NCBI GenBank assembly: GCA_964023205.1 | Contig: OZ026845.1 | Location: 7,450,001 to 7,514,000, forward strand | Reading direction: 5' to 3' | DNA from: Lutraria lutraria | Taxonomy: Eukaryota; Mollusca; Bivalvia; Venerida; Mactridae | Length of the DNA: 64,000 nt | Shown here: one piece after another, positions 1-12,635 of the stretch | Layout: each line of letters opens with the position of its first letter | How positions within the stretch are numbered: the first letter of the stretch is position 1 | Made by a program: the position numbers and the translations under genes | The notes under the pieces: model-generated | Databases searched by the model: none | Told to the model about the DNA's origin: nothing | Seen by the model: only the letters and a program-made list of their open reading frames with translations

Positions 1-1117
1 CGTGGTGAACAATCGTTAAGCAACTTCACAATGACACAATCTGTAATTACGAAGAAATATGTAAATAGTGCTGTATTATAGGTTCTTTACGTACTCACGA
101 CATAACATACTACTCAAAATTTGATAAGGACTATATAGATACTGCTTACAGTGATTGCTTTATTTATTTCAATATAAAAGGTAAAGGTTTTGTCTATTAT
201 AGTGTCATCCCTATTGAAAGGGCCAGCCAAGTTTACTCATGAGACACGTACCTATCTTTTGTCCACACAGTATATAATTGCAGATTAGATCTGATTACAC
301 TTTGATGGTACAAGCATTACATGCCAGTGCAAAAATGAAACAAATGATGTTCGTCGAAGCATATCTGTATATTATATAATTTGTGTACGGATTATTCTAA
401 CATCTAGTAAATGATCCTCATCAAATTTTGTGTTGTATATTTTGAGTTTTCAGAATAAACCTTTTGTACTGTTGGCATTTCTTCTAACAAAGCAATCTTC
501 ATATTATGATTATACGCGTGTTGAATAGGCAAAATATCTTACTTACAGTTATCTCGAGTAGTAAAGTTTAAACCCCACAGTAACAGTGATCAAAATGCGA
601 AAGATCACGAAATAAAGAAAGATGAAAGGGGTGTTTAATCAATGTAAAGGTTTCACATAATGGGACAATTTGCTAAAATGATTCTTAGAAAATTGTGATT
701 AAGTAACATTTACTTTAATCAGTCTATATGTTGTCTACGTTTAGTTTATTAGGTTGAGACACACATTGTTTTGTTAATAAAACATAACACGACGCAATGT
801 CTTTCGTAAGTCATACTTAGAGAATTAATTCCGCAAAAGTAATTGCTTCTTTTGTCAATAAAGCAAATGAAAATGATACAATTTATGTGAAATGTCGTTA
901 CATTTTGCATTGGAAGGTAGATAAGAAATCAAATTAAATTGAGCTGGAAATGAATTCGTAGACTTTATTTCAATCTCATATCAATTTATACCCTTTGAGT
1001 ACATTTAAAAACGCATACCCATCTTTGCAAAACCTTCAATGTACTGGTATAGAGTGTTATGAAAAGAAATTCACCAGAATGTTTACTCCATATAATGTAC
1101 TTGCGCAAAACAATAAT
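1..1117. other. Non-coding; part of a dispersed repeat
   Basis: No gene recognised. About 300-520 resembles two other places in the window: 395-520 matches 26060-26200 (shared words such as ccttttgtact and gttggcattt), and 305-370 matches the sequence around 12985-13070 that became a 52-bp tandem array. This suggests a dispersed repeat of unknown class. Confidence 0.4.
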
Positions 1118-1367
1118 TTAGATAGATACTTTATTTCAGATCCATTAGGCCAACTGGCCCATGAGGACAACATATTTACAAACAAATACATTGATAACAT
1201 ACATGAAAGTATAATATACATGCATAAAACAAAACAAATCTATAAATACACTTCAGGGAGAAGATGTATACATTATCGTATGATAATAGATATCAAATCA
1301 AAAATAAATAATGATAATTACATATTATACATAGGAAGAAGTTATATTGAAATAAATCGTTGAATAA

Positions 1368-1866
1368 TTAAATTTGTATCATTTGTTTTTTACATAAAAA
1401 TGCTTTTTGAACATATATTCCCAATCTTTTAATTACATTTTCATTTTTACTTGTAATCAGTTCTATAAATTTAAACATACATGGTCTTTCCCAAAAATAT
1501 TTGCTTATATATTGTTTTCTAAGATTTTTGTATAATGGACATTCTATAATGAAATGAAACTCGTCTTCTAATTTCACCCAAAAATTACATTTTCTATCAT
1601 CAAAAGGTATGCTTCTAAGTTTGTTCCATCTACCAGTTTCTATAGCTAAATAATGTGAACTTAATCTGAGTTTTGAAAAGGCTTCTCTAAATTTTTTAAC
1701 TGTAATGATATTTAAATATTGTTTGTATTCAAAATTCCCGCATATTTCCCTATAAAAAATTGCCCTTGATGATTCATTTAATCTCATCCTCCAGTTTTGA
1801 ATAAAAGTGTCCCTTAATCTTTGCTTAACAATAGTAAAGAACGTTTGTTTTTGACCTACACCTTGA
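1368..1866 (-). pseudogene. LINE ORF2 C-terminal domain, shifted frame
   Basis: This is the continuation of the LINE protein after a frameshift near 1856-1866. The shifted frame reads GVGQKQTFFTIVKQRL, then QNWRMRLNESSRA, then LAIETGRW, then EDEFHFIIECPLY, which is the usual order in CR1/L2-like LINE C-termini. Those families commonly carry a CxxC...H...C zinc-knuckle-like module at EDEFHF. Here only the first Cys (RKC) of the CxxC pair is present; the second is replaced by Trp. Ends with a stop at 1368. Confidence 0.75.
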
Positions 1867-3892
1867 AATAACCAGACTTAACATAAAAACCTAAAGAGCA
1901 TAGTAAATCACGCAACAGACTAACCCAGTTTTTAATATTCGGACGCAATTCCAAATCCGTTGTTAGTATATTATAAATTATTTTGATATATTTATTATCT
2001 TTCGACTCAAGAATTTTAAACCAGTACTTTATAATTTTTAAAAATCTACCAGTAGCCAATGTTGTACGTCCGAGTTCTCCATAAACAAAATCATTTTGGG
2101 TTACTTGTTTGACATTTAATAATGTTTTACAGAATTTCAAATGTACTCGTTCAATTTGTTTTGCAACATTAAAGCCCCAAACTTCAGAGCCATAATTTAA
2201 AATAGGTAAAACTAATTTATCAAACAATTCTAGTCTATGTTTTACACCTAGTTCTGAAAATTTAAATAAATACCTATTAATTTTAAAAATAGCCTTTCTA
2301 GATTGTCCTGACAAAGTAATTTGTGCTTCATGAAAAGATCCTCCTGGTGTAAAAACAATGCCAAGATATGAAAAAGACTTAACAATTTCAATTTCTTCAT
2401 TATCATACATGAATCGCAAATTCTTTGGTAACATACCACCTTTTTTAAACACCATAACCTTTGTTTTATTAACATTAACCTTTAATTTCCACGTTTCACA
2501 ATATTCATATAAAATATCAAAACCTTTCTGTAAACCAGATGCTGTTTCAGAGAACAATATAATATCATCTGCATATAACATTACAAAAAGTTTATACATA
2601 TACATTTCAATACCCGACAGTCCCTTTAAAATCATAGTTTCTTCAATATCATTTAAAAACAGTGAAAACAATAATGGCGATAAACATTCGCCTTGCCTTA
2701 CACCTAATAGGCATGTAAAATCATTACTAAGGATATTATTTAATTTTACTCTGGATTTAATTGATTTATACATATTCTTAACAATATTTAACATTTTACC
2801 ACGTACTCCATAACCAATTAATTTTTTCCATAAATTTGGTCTAACTACATAGTCAAAAGCTTTACTAAAATCAATAAAACCACAAAATAATTTTTTATTG
2901 TTGTTGATCATATGAGATATAAGTCCATGCAAAACAAAAATATTATCTACAGTGCCCATGTGTTTACGAAAACCAGATTGCGCTTCTATATATACAAAAT
3001 ATTTTTCCGCCCATTTGTCTAATCTGTTACTAAGGACCCGAGTAAATAACTTCCCAAGCGTGCTAAGTAATGTAATACCGCGATAATTATTGACGTTATT
3101 GATGTTTCCCTTCTTATGTAATGGAATGATAAAACCTTCTGACCATTCATTTGGGAAGAATCCAGTATTAAACACTTTGTTAAAAATTGAATGTATTGAG
3201 TCAATGAGTTGAGATTTACCGTACATAAAAAATTCATTTAACATGTTATCTGGTCCAGCACATTTCCCAGATTTCAGTTGTTTTATAGCAACAAAAATTT
3301 CATTAAAATCAATGTCTACATCTAATTCACTAAACATTACTTGAAATTCACTTTCAACATATCTCTGATTGAAATATAAGACATCGTCATCTGCAGTGAA
3401 AAATTTATCAGTGGGATTATTAATACTTTCGAAATACTGTTCGTAAATCGATAATGGAATATTAGACTTTTTGATACCTGCGGACTGTTTAAGAAGATTC
3501 CAATACTCTTTAGCATTTTTATTCCTGAGCCTTTCTAGATTTAAAGTATTTTTATGTTGTCGCTCGAAATTGCATTTCCTAATATGTTTCTTATATTGAC
3601 TTCTTTTGTTAACAAGTTTCGATCGATTTTCAGCAGATTTAGACACACGATATTCATTCAAAGCATTATTAAATTGACGTTTCAATGTTTTACAACCATC
3701 ATTATACCATAAATCATCTCGTTTTTTGGATGTACATGTATTACTTGATAATGTTTTCTTAAACAACTTTGAAGCTACTTCATCAGCAATATCGACAAAA
3801 TTGTGTACACTTGTATTAATTTCTTCTTGTGAAAAAGCATTTTCAACACATACTATATTATCATTTAGAAATGTTCCGTCATAGATTTCCAC
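1856..3892 (-). pseudogene. LINE reverse transcriptase, main open part
   Basis: This 678-codon frame encodes the reverse transcriptase of the LINE, which copies the element's RNA into DNA at the target site. Visible motifs in order: a linker rich in Lys/Arg (60-130), AGPDN (212-216), the NNYRGITLL palm motif (268-276), GFIDFSKAFD (338-347, catalytic Asp), GVRQGECLSPLLF (397-409), YADD (440-443, catalytic Asp pair) and a later YLGIVF thumb motif. The frame opens at a GTG; no ATG is convincing, because the true protein would begin upstream in the lost endonuclease. It ends at a stop near 1856, but homologous protein continues in another frame (1368-1866), so this is a broken gene. Confidence 0.85.
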
Positions 3893-3990
3893 CTCGCTTG
3901 GTCATATTGATTCTGATTCTGAAATATCTGCTTTTATCACGGGATCATCATAATTTTTGGACGATTCAGCGACCATATTTATGAATTGTA

Positions 3991-5267
3991 CATGGACGTT
4001 CATGGATCAATTCTTTGTGCACTAGATATGTGCATTGTGGAAATGGTTAGCATGTTTACGGTAATTCAAGTAAAAACGTGTTGCGAGGTCGCGTTAGACA
4101 AAAGAAAATTGATGATGGAAAAAGGAGAAATATCTGCTTCATTGTTTTGAATTGGATAAACGTTTATTGGTTACGTGTAGTTAATTGTGTTAATTTGAAG
4201 ATACTGGTTATTAAAAATTTGAGCGATTTATTGAAAAAATATGTGTTGAACTGTCATTCGGAAGTCATGTTTATGTATATACGTATATGAAAAATGAGTT
4301 TATACCTTAATACACTATTATACACCATCCCTTCAATGTGATAGCCCCACATAGATGTAACTATACTTATTTTAACAGCGCTGTGCCTCGTACAGAAGAA
4401 CAAATTGGTGCCATGAATGTCAATAAAGCCATCATCGAATGCAGTTCGTTTAACTAGTCTGAACTACGCAATAAAGAATATTTATATCATCTGGTGGAAT
4501 ACATTGTCTGTTCCTTTTACCATTTTATGTTTCGCAATTTCCTTTACTGAAGATAAGTCCATATTCGCGGTCATAAAAGATGCTACGTTTTATTGTTCGT
4601 GCCATAGATCGAGCTTTCTCCTGACAACTCGCTTAATATATCGTATACATAGACAGATACAGCTAAGTCTATTATAGTTTCTATTAAAGTGAGCATCTTT
4701 ATTATTATTTAAGCTAGACGCTCGTGCATTTCTACATTCAAATTAAATATACACATTGGTGTAAAATATAATATTTTTTATTATTTTCGACAAGATTCAA
4801 GCCGTTCTTCATGGCGTGTATGTATATGTATTTTCGACCATGAAGATTGAATACTAGTATAATTATTGAGTTTGACCATATTTATACATTGTACGTGTAG
4901 TAAAGTTAAATGATCCTAACTCACTGAATTATTTTCTCAAAACAGGGCTGACAGATTTTGGAAATGTTCCTAATCTTTAAAAGTTACCAGGAGACTGAGT
5001 TTTAAAAGACAATGACAATCTTTTGAGATACTTACCCTTTAAACTGACATTGATCTCAATGGAAGTAGTTCGTTTTTCAATGATTATAAACGTTTAAAAA
5101 TGTGCCGTGAAATAATACAAAGCAGCCTAGGAAGCTATCAAAGTAACAATGATAATTATACTATTTTGTAATATTGATCAACATTTGTGTGCAGCAGAGA
5201 GCGGATACGTCAGAATAGTACAGTACTAAGGATGTAGTACGTTAACATTCCCAAGAAAAGAATATGT
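3991..5267. other. Non-coding, nothing recognised
   Basis: Both strands carry only short chance open frames (for example 4078-4290 and 4417-4677 on plus). I looked for the missing LINE endonuclease upstream of 3990 on the minus strand and saw no match to its usual motifs. Confidence 0.4.
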
Positions 5268-5530
5268 TTATGGCCGACACAATGACTCTCCATTTGCTTC
5301 ACTCAAAAATGTATTGATGTTGCGCAGCTCTTGGTTCAGGGACCTCCTCCATGTCGTGGTAGGTGGGCCGCGCTTTCTGGTAGCTAGTGGGTTCCATCCC
5401 AAGATCTGGCGAGCTATATTCGGCTGCTGTCTGCACTGAGTGTGTCCAAACCATACCCACTTCTTCTGTTCTTCGCCAAAGGTCCTGGTTGGATATAAAA
5501 CGATGCAAGTCTGTATAAATTGGGTAATTA
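5268..5530 (-). pseudogene. Remnant of a second LINE family, C-terminal end
   Basis: Two minus-strand frames together show a decayed LINE C-terminus. The first reads ISNQDLWRRT (about 5465-5495). After a shift and a small deletion the second reads WVWFGHT, then NIARQILGWNP, then RKRGPPTTTWRRSLNQEL (about 5325-5462), and stops at 5268-5270. LINE proteins that end in this way usually carry WxWIGHTLRK, ARQALxWNPQGKRKRGRP and TWRR in the same order. Its sequence differs from the 1-4 kb copy, so it is another family. At least two internal deletions and one frameshift are visible. Confidence 0.7.
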
Positions 5531-8500
5531 AGTTGTTGAGGATAAAGGAAAAAAATATATTTCAATGTGTTTCATTGTGGAATTCTCAGGACATCTGAGA
5601 CAAGCGCGGTATTTTTGGCGTCAGATGCGTTAGTCATTAGACTTGCCCATTTTTACGTAAAATATCTTCTTCAGATTTCTGAGTGAGATTGATCAGGACG
5701 AATACTCTCAGAGGTATTGACATTTTCAATGGCCGTAAGTGCAAATTGCCAGCTCTAGAGTGGGGGGCAATTCATGCGTCAGTAACTGGTTATGGTGTCA
5801 TAAATAGTTCATTGTACGGGTTTGGAAGAGAGCGAATACTTGTCATGCATGCCTTTGAAAAATATGCAATGATCTGGAAAGACTTAATGGAATATATTAC
5901 GACTTTTGTCTCAGACCTGCTGATTAAAGTAGATGTTTTCCTGACAATGACAAATGGTTTCCGTATCAATAACTGATGTATTTTAATTTCATACAAAATA
6001 TGTCTTTGAAAACATATCAATTTAACGATGCAGTTCTTCACTTTGAATTAGGGCTGACTTTCAAGATATTTGTACGACAAATTTCAATACTCGGAAGGTT
6101 TTAATGCTGTATTCTCGACGTTACAATCACCCTTTGGGCATAAAGGTGTTGCTATTATTATCAAGTTATAAATAAGTGGTCTTTGATTGAAGTGGTATAA
6201 CTTTTAGATGATCTATAAGCGACATTTAAAGTATGTGTTTGATCAACTATTGATTCATATACATGTACTAATAAAATCAAAGTACTGAAAGTACTGTCGG
6301 AATTTGATTTTTTTCATATGAGACAAGTTACTGCCATGGTGTTGCTGGCAACACAACAATGACAGTTAGGAGAAGGTACAGTTCATGGATATTCATGCTT
6401 AGGAATTAACATACACGATCTCAATATTGCCATCTATTTATGTACATATTCTGATATTCATGTGCTAAATTCCATCAACCTAACATGATGGTTATCTAAG
6501 TTATCAGATGTTTCAAGTTTATTATGTAGCCCATTATCCAGCCTATATTTTTCCGAATCCATCGGTACCAAAATAACATTGTTGCTGTCGTATTTACTGA
6601 TTTAATACATACCGAAAAGCTCTTCAAAACGCTCCATTTTAATAATATATCTTGATTATGACCACATATCACTTTAAATGCACACTACAGTGTTAGAAAC
6701 GAATTAAAGTCGACCTATATAATTCTTTTAGTGATAATTTGGTTTTGAAGAATTTTTCGATTTTCCATGTTTTAGTTCCTAACTCGGAACAAAACTGACA
6801 TAAACCACTATCGATTGATTATTCGTAGTTTAAGATTTTTTTCCAGAAAATATATGTAATTGGTATGTGAATTATATTCAAACTTAATATCATGATGTTG
6901 GACTATATGACAGGTTTTGAAGTGAAAGTAAAAGTTTATTGTAAAAAAATATAGCTATTCGGAAACGGCGACATTTGCCGATCTCGCTATGGAATATACC
7001 GACATCGCACGATTTCATCAGTTCCATTACGATCCTTCTGTCTTAACATCAAAATACCCTTCACACACTGTGAACCAACATAATAATTGCGAACTTCACA
7101 ATAACTGTTATTTCTTCGCAAATGTATGTGTACTGCCGTTCTGTTCTCTGCACTTCGACGGGAAAACCCCACATTCTATTTTTAGAATTTATCCAACTAT
7201 ATATAGCTTTAGCCGATAGTATCGATCGATACGCGTTGTGGATATAAACCTTAACACTGATTTACATATCATGTCAAAAAGTCACATATAAGACATACAT
7301 CAATAGTAGATTAATGTAATTACATGCATACTTCTGTAGAGAAATTACTGACCTACTGAACGAAAGCCGAAAGTTGAACTATTTTATGCTAAACTAGTTG
7401 GTTTCCTAACCCTATCTTATCGCACACAATAGAGTGAAAGTGGGAACGGGAACCATGGCAGTTATGGAGCTCACGCCATTTTTGTAAGTCGATGATAGCA
7501 AAGGAATTATCAAATTCCAAAAACTGATGTAAAACTAGCAATGTTATTTGTTGAACTTTATTTGTTGCGTACACAAAGACGAGTATTTATTTACTCATGC
7601 ATAAATTGATCTTTCCTAAATCGTTAAGTGCCTTTAATAGAACAAAATTGTATATGATGGTAATAAGGTCAACTATTACGGTTAATTAACTTGTCCCAAA
7701 TGGTCTTGAATTTATTGATAAACATGTATAACCGGAATGAGAACTTCCTGAAATACGGTGTGGCACTCGCAATTAACTGCATTACGGAAAATGTACTCCT
7801 CTTAATGTCATCAATTATTGTTCGTTCTGCGTCCATTTCTGGAGCTGATACATAATAATTGATCCTTTCGACTGACAATACCGGATTTATTTGTCATCTA
7901 AATTCATATCTTTTGAATCGGTGGTTTATGTATGTAATATAGTATATTGTCGTTTTACAGTATAGGCACTTTTTAACATAAAATCTTTTTTTTTTCATAG
8001 TAAATACGTCAGACAATTACTTTAATACCTACCAATTATTACTGTTATATACTTGAAATAAGTAATATATTCGTGGAAAGTCTTTGAAACAGTGTTTTAT
8101 CTTATCATAAACGATATCTCGTGCCTTATACAACATAAAGCTTTGCTAAACCCTTCGCTTACTACAGTAAAATCATTTTACTAAAATGCAAAATGTACTG
8201 CTATAAATGCACAGAGCTTACAGCCAAATTGTAATTTTCACGACGTGTAGATATTCCGTCTGTCAGAAAAATGCGAATATCTATGACGACAAAATGCATA
8301 GAAATGCTGATTTGCAAACAATTCGACCCGCGGTAATATCCACTTATTCAACATTAGGGGTTTAGAACATGATCGATCGATCGAAGTCCAAAAACAGACC
8401 ACCACAAACATATTGTAAATTGATGACAGAGTTTCTGGGTTGATAATAGAGGAAGCAATAATACTGAGATGATGTTTTAAGCCATTTTATATACAAGTTT

Positions 8501-8715
8501 ATGGGACATATCTTCATTGGTGGTATGATGGTGGATTTGTTTAACATTACTGTAGAGGTCAATCAAGTAATGAGACGTGAAGGCAATGCTGATACTGATC
8601 ATTATTCAAATTGTTTCCGACACAACAGTTTCAACAGTTTACACAGTGTTTCAAGTTAATATTTTTTGTTCGTTCTATGGGCATAATCATTATTTACACG
8701 TGCCATCCTCGTTTT
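5531..8715. other. Non-coding, nothing recognised
   Basis: No coding exon, RNA gene or repeat could be supported. Short open frames exist on both strands (for example 7669-7878 minus) but lack an ATG, recognisable motifs or paired splice signals. Confidence 0.35.
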
Positions 8716-8807
8716 TTTTCTTTAAATTAAAGTCAGAATTTGACAAAGGGGTTTGACGACCCACAGACATGCGGGGTCATTCTGACGACATTTTCAGCGA
8801 TATCGGC

Positions 8808-9768
8808 GATGGAAGATCCCTGGCGTGCTCCGGGACTAATCACCACCTCTTGTAAGCTAGATGGAGAGCTTCTTCTCGTGTAAGCTAGGTTGAAGATCCC
8901 TGGCGTGCTCCTAGATTGATCACCACCTCTTGTAAGCTAGATGGATAGCTTCTTCTCGTGTACGCTGGGTGGAAGATCCCTGGCGTGAAATTGGATTGAT
9001 CACCACCTCTTGTAATCTAGATGGATAGCTTCTTCTCATGTAAGCTATGTGGAAGATCACTGGTGTACTCCTGGGTTGATCACCACCTCTTGTAAGCTAG
9101 ATGGATAGCTTCTTCTCGTGTAAGCTGGGTGGAAGATACCTGATGTGCTCCTGGGTTGATCACCACCTCTTGTAAGTTAGATGGATAGCTTCTTCTCATG
9201 TAAGCTAGATGGAAGATGCCTGATGTGCTCCTGGGTTGATCACCACCTTTTGTAAACTAGATGGATATCGTCTTCTCGTGTACAAGCTAGGTGAAAGATG
9301 CCTGGTGTGCTCCTGGATTGATCACCACCTCTTGTAAGCTAGATGGATAGCTTCTTCTCATGTAAGCTGGGTGGAAGATACCTGATGTGCTCCTGGATTG
9401 ATCACCACCTCTTGTAAGCTAGATGGATACTTTCTTCTCGTGTAAGCTAGGTTGAAGATCCCTGGTGTGCTCCTGGATTGATCACCACCTCTTGTAAGCT
9501 AGATGGATAGCTTCTTCTCGTGTAAGCTAGGTTGAAGATGCCTGGTGTGCTCCTGGATTGATCACCACCTCTTGTAAGCTAGATGGATAGCTTCTTCTCG
9601 TGTAAGCTAGGTTGAAGATGCCTGGTGTGCTCCTGGATTGATCACCACCTCTTGTAAGCTAGATGGATAGCTTCTTCTCGTGTAAGCTAGGTTGAAGATG
9701 CCTGGTGTGCTCCTGGATTGATCACCACCTCTTGTCAGCTAGATGGATAGCTTCTTCTCATGTAAGCC
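8808..9768. repeat. 80-bp minisatellite, 12 copies
   Basis: The anchor word caccacctct/caccacctt recurs at 8841, 8921, 9001, 9081, 9161, 9241, about 9323, 9403, 9483, 9563, 9643 and 9723, giving an 80-bp period with one 82-bp unit. Copies from 9403 rightwards are almost identical; those on the left differ at several positions. The unit resembles part of the minus-oriented SINEs in this window (words like cttgtaagct, agatggatag, catgtaagc), and the array runs directly into the tRNA-like part of such a SINE at 9769. No long frame is conserved through the units. Confidence 0.95.
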
Positions 9769-9862
9769 TTGTCTGGTCAGGAGTGAATACAAACTCCCAG
9801 CGATGAAGGGCAAGTAATTACTAGACAGAAACCATAACCAACCGAACGTGGAGGCCACATAA
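9769..9862 (-). mobile_element. tRNA-headed SINE fragment next to the minisatellite
   Basis: Matches the SINE at 10958-11158 over the pattern actcccagcgat...taattacta...accataacca...gtggaggcc. On the minus strand the end near 9860 corresponds to the tRNA-like head. It appears to be the head of the SINE whose body became the 80-bp array. Confidence 0.55.
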
Positions 9863-10587
9863 AGTCAGATTCGACTACACGTTGTTGTGGCAGCTGAAAT
9901 TCCTAATGATTGCTCATATTATGACAGTTTGTAACAGTTCACTGTTGTCCTTTAGTTCATGTTTTGTCCCAACAAGCTCCACAGCTTTGACCAAATATTC
10001 GCTCTCTTTTTTTATTTTGTGTCCAGCAGTTATCATTTAAACTTTCTCTTAATTTCTTCTATCTTATACGCGTTACCGGGTAATAATAAAACACAAATGG
10101 TATGAATGCGATCTTGTTTTATGAATATATTGTATCTTTCAGTCCATACCAAATGGAAGAACCAGATATGGAAATATTCTAGAAAATATTGATGATAATT
10201 ATACTTATACATGTATTGTATCTGAGGACAATCAAGCTTGGAACATATGAGAAAATGTTTGGAATAATATATACAAATGATTATTTTAGATATTCAAAAA
10301 GCCTAGATAATCTTTCGGATTGCGCCCGCATTCATTTTCGTAACCATTATTTCAGAAAGTAATAAATCAACGAAACAGACAACTGGAAACATTGACAATC
10401 AGATCTTTGTCCATAATTTGTAATCAATAACTAATTCTACCGAATATCGTGATTTATTCCAATTATTTCTGTAGGACTATCTGTTATATTTATAAAGGTG
10501 AGAGTTGGCACATACAGGAAATGTTATACAATTCTACTGGGAGTAATATAATCCTTGGACAGTAAGTGTCATAATTGCTGGTCATAA

Positions 10588-10985
10588 TTATTGGAAATTC
10601 TTGATTTTACAGAAATATCTGTTTTTGTATCATCATGCATACTGTACCAAACACAGACTTCTATCGCACAAAACGATTCATTAAACTATTTCTTCTGTGG
10701 TAATTTTGATATGGATTGTCTTTTTTACTTGGGTTAAACATCGCAACAATAGCTAGAGCCATTTAGCGACTTTACTAGATTTAACCCTATGGAATTCTTG
10801 ATTTTACAGCAATATCTGTTAATATATCATCAATCATACAGTACCAGCTCAGATTTCTATCGCCCAAATCAGTACATTATAATATTTCTTTAATAACAAT
10901 TTCCATAGCGCTCGTATTTTACAGTGATTAATCGGCGCGACAACAGCCAGTGCATTAAATATTTAGCGGCTTTGCCATCTCCAAC
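10588..10985. repeat. Diverged tandem duplication, ~200-bp unit
   Basis: Two copies in direct orientation, about 10588-10780 and 10791-10985. Both begin near attcttgattttaca, continue with aatatctgtt, then atcat..cata..gtacca, then ttctatcgc, and end near an atttagcg.cttt motif. They differ at roughly a quarter of positions by eye. The second copy runs into a SINE. Confidence 0.65.
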
Positions 10986-11158
10986 TTTGGAGGCGGACTA
11001 CCACCAACCTTCCGTTAACTAGCTGGATAGTTTCCTAACATGTAATCTTCTCTTGTTCCGAATGAGAATCGAGCTCACAGCGATCAGGGGGGGGGGGCTA
11101 GTAATTACTAGTCAGAGGTCATCACCACTCGATCTTGGAGGTCACATTTAGGACTCGT
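10958..11158 (-). mobile_element. tRNA-headed SINE copy
   Basis: On the minus strand a tRNA-like head (about 11155 down to 11060) shows a degenerate A box and a B-box-like stretch around 11065 (gaatcgagctc on plus). The body towards 10958 holds the caccaacctt...ctagctggatag segment also seen in the 80-bp array. A run of ten G at about 11088-11097 interrupts it. Confidence 0.55.
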
Positions 11159-11436
11159 CTTGACAATGTCTAGCCCTTTTGAACAGGGTAAAAGATCGGA
11201 AGTTAAACCATATAATTATATTTGTATACTCGTACGCTAAGAACTCTATAGTTTACCATCGTACAATGCGATGCGTTATGGTGAAGCGTGAGTATGGTAC
11301 AAGAGACGTTTCCGCCTCTAGCAAATAAGTTTAATGACCCTGATACATAAGTAAAACATAAATGCACATTGTGTCTGCGGAGTTGCAGAAATAAGCTCAA
11401 TGTCATGAAGAAATCATCAATTGCATGGCCATTGAT

Positions 11437-12103
11437 GTTTGTGAAGTTGGCGGCCTAGCGGCCTGGCGGCGTGAAGTTGGCGGCCTAGCGGCCTATGATA
11501 TAAACACCCAATCACCCAGAAATGTATCAGAATCACGTTTTATAAGCATTAGAAACTATTTTGGAAAGGAAAAGTTGCAAAAAATCACTTCATCGTAGGT
11601 ACGCAATTTCGCCGAAAACTCATTTTTTTAGTGACCCGGAATATTAATCACCTGATTGCTCAGAAATGTATCAAAATCACATTCTACATGCATTAGAAAC
11701 TATTTAGGACGGAAAAAGTCGCAAAATTTCACTTCATGATAGTTACGCCGCTAGGCCGCGAACTTCACGTTTTCAGAGGACTGGCGGCCTGGAATATTAT
11801 ACACCCAATCGCCCAAAAATGTATCAGAATCACGTTCTATAAGCATTAGAAACCATTTTGGAAGGGAAAAGTCGCAAAACAATCACTTCATCGTAGGTAC
11901 GCAATTTCGCCGAAAACATAATTTTTTGTTAGCGACCCGGAATATTAATCACCCAATTGCTCAGAAATGTATCAGAATCACATTCTAAATGCATTAGAAA
12001 TTATTTTGGACGGAAAAAGTCGCAAAATTTCACTTCATGATAGTTACGCCGCTAGGCCGCCAACTTCACGCCGCCAGGCCGCTAGGCCGCCAACTTCACA
12101 AAC
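11437..12103. mobile_element. 667-bp element with perfect 56-bp terminal inverted repeats
   Basis: Bases 11437-11492 are the exact reverse complement of 12048-12103. Each terminus is itself built from two copies of gtgaagttggcggcctagcg joined by a ctggcggc spacer. The interior is two head-to-tail units (about 11493-11775 and 11790-12047), each with an aatgtatca.aatcac block, a cgcaatttcgcc block, then a second diverged pair. Between the units a worn right terminus is followed by a worn left one (about 11748-11790). No transposase frame is present. The flanks ggccatt and attggcc are also near mirror images. Probably a non-autonomous DNA element or fold-back repeat. Confidence 0.85.
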
Positions 12104-12635
12104 ATTGGCCTTTGGTTGGTTTTTGTTTCAAACTTTGTGAGGAATACGGTGTTATAAATTTGTCCTTGTATATCTTTATATCACTGTCGACATTTAAAGC
12201 TTCGTTTGGGGTTTTGGTCGGGGCAGGTATATACATGTATATATCACATAATATCTCATTATATTCATTTTGCTGTGAATTTCCATCCGCGTTTTGAATT
12301 CTCACTCCGTCTAATGAATCCTCACAAAAGATGAAATACACGTAGTTGATTTAATATGAGTAGTTTAGGGTGAATGGAAGATTCAAATACACATTGTCTG
12401 CGATGGGATGCAGAAATACGCCAGTGAATAAATACTAACTTATCAATCTCTACAAAACTTGACAGAATACCAACAACAGATATTGCCATTTTCTTGTATT
12501 GAATACACTTTCCCTAATTTACAAATTGTTTGTTGTCGGAGTGTATCATTGTATACTTTATAATTTGAAAGAATCATTTGCAATATTGCTGTTTGTGATT
12601 GATTTAGGATTGTAATACTATTTGTTTGTTTGTCT
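12104..12635. other. Non-coding, nothing recognised
   Basis: Only chance open frames that run out of the inverted-repeat element. Confidence 0.35.

Larger units (their letters stand above)
1118..3990 (-). mobile_element. Non-LTR retrotransposon (LINE), 5'-truncated and frameshifted
   Basis: A minus-strand LINE copy. It has a long reverse transcriptase reading frame (1856-3892), the C-terminal region in another frame (1368-1866), and a 3' untranslated tail of about 250 bases. The tail ends near 1118-1140 with a polyadenylation-like aataaag followed by short tatct repeats, as CR1/L2-like LINE tails often do. No endonuclease domain was found upstream of 3892; a stop codon lies in frame four codons before the open frame, so the 5' half is missing or decayed. 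The YADD box and downstream YLG motif fit the Jockey superfamily (CR1/L2/Daphne-like), but the clade was not resolved. The copy cannot be autonomous as it stands. Confidence 0.85.

Noticed and set aside
995..1363. 122-codon plus-strand open frame
   Set aside because: It begins at TTG and lies antisense over the LINE 3' tail; no motif or splice support.
7669..7878. 69-codon minus-strand frame with plausible protein composition
   Set aside because: Starts at a non-ATG codon, no splice signals paired, and no family recognised; too little to call.
9403..9768. CRISPR-like regular repeats
   Set aside because: Units are 80 bp head to tail with no unique spacers, in an animal genome; it is a minisatellite.
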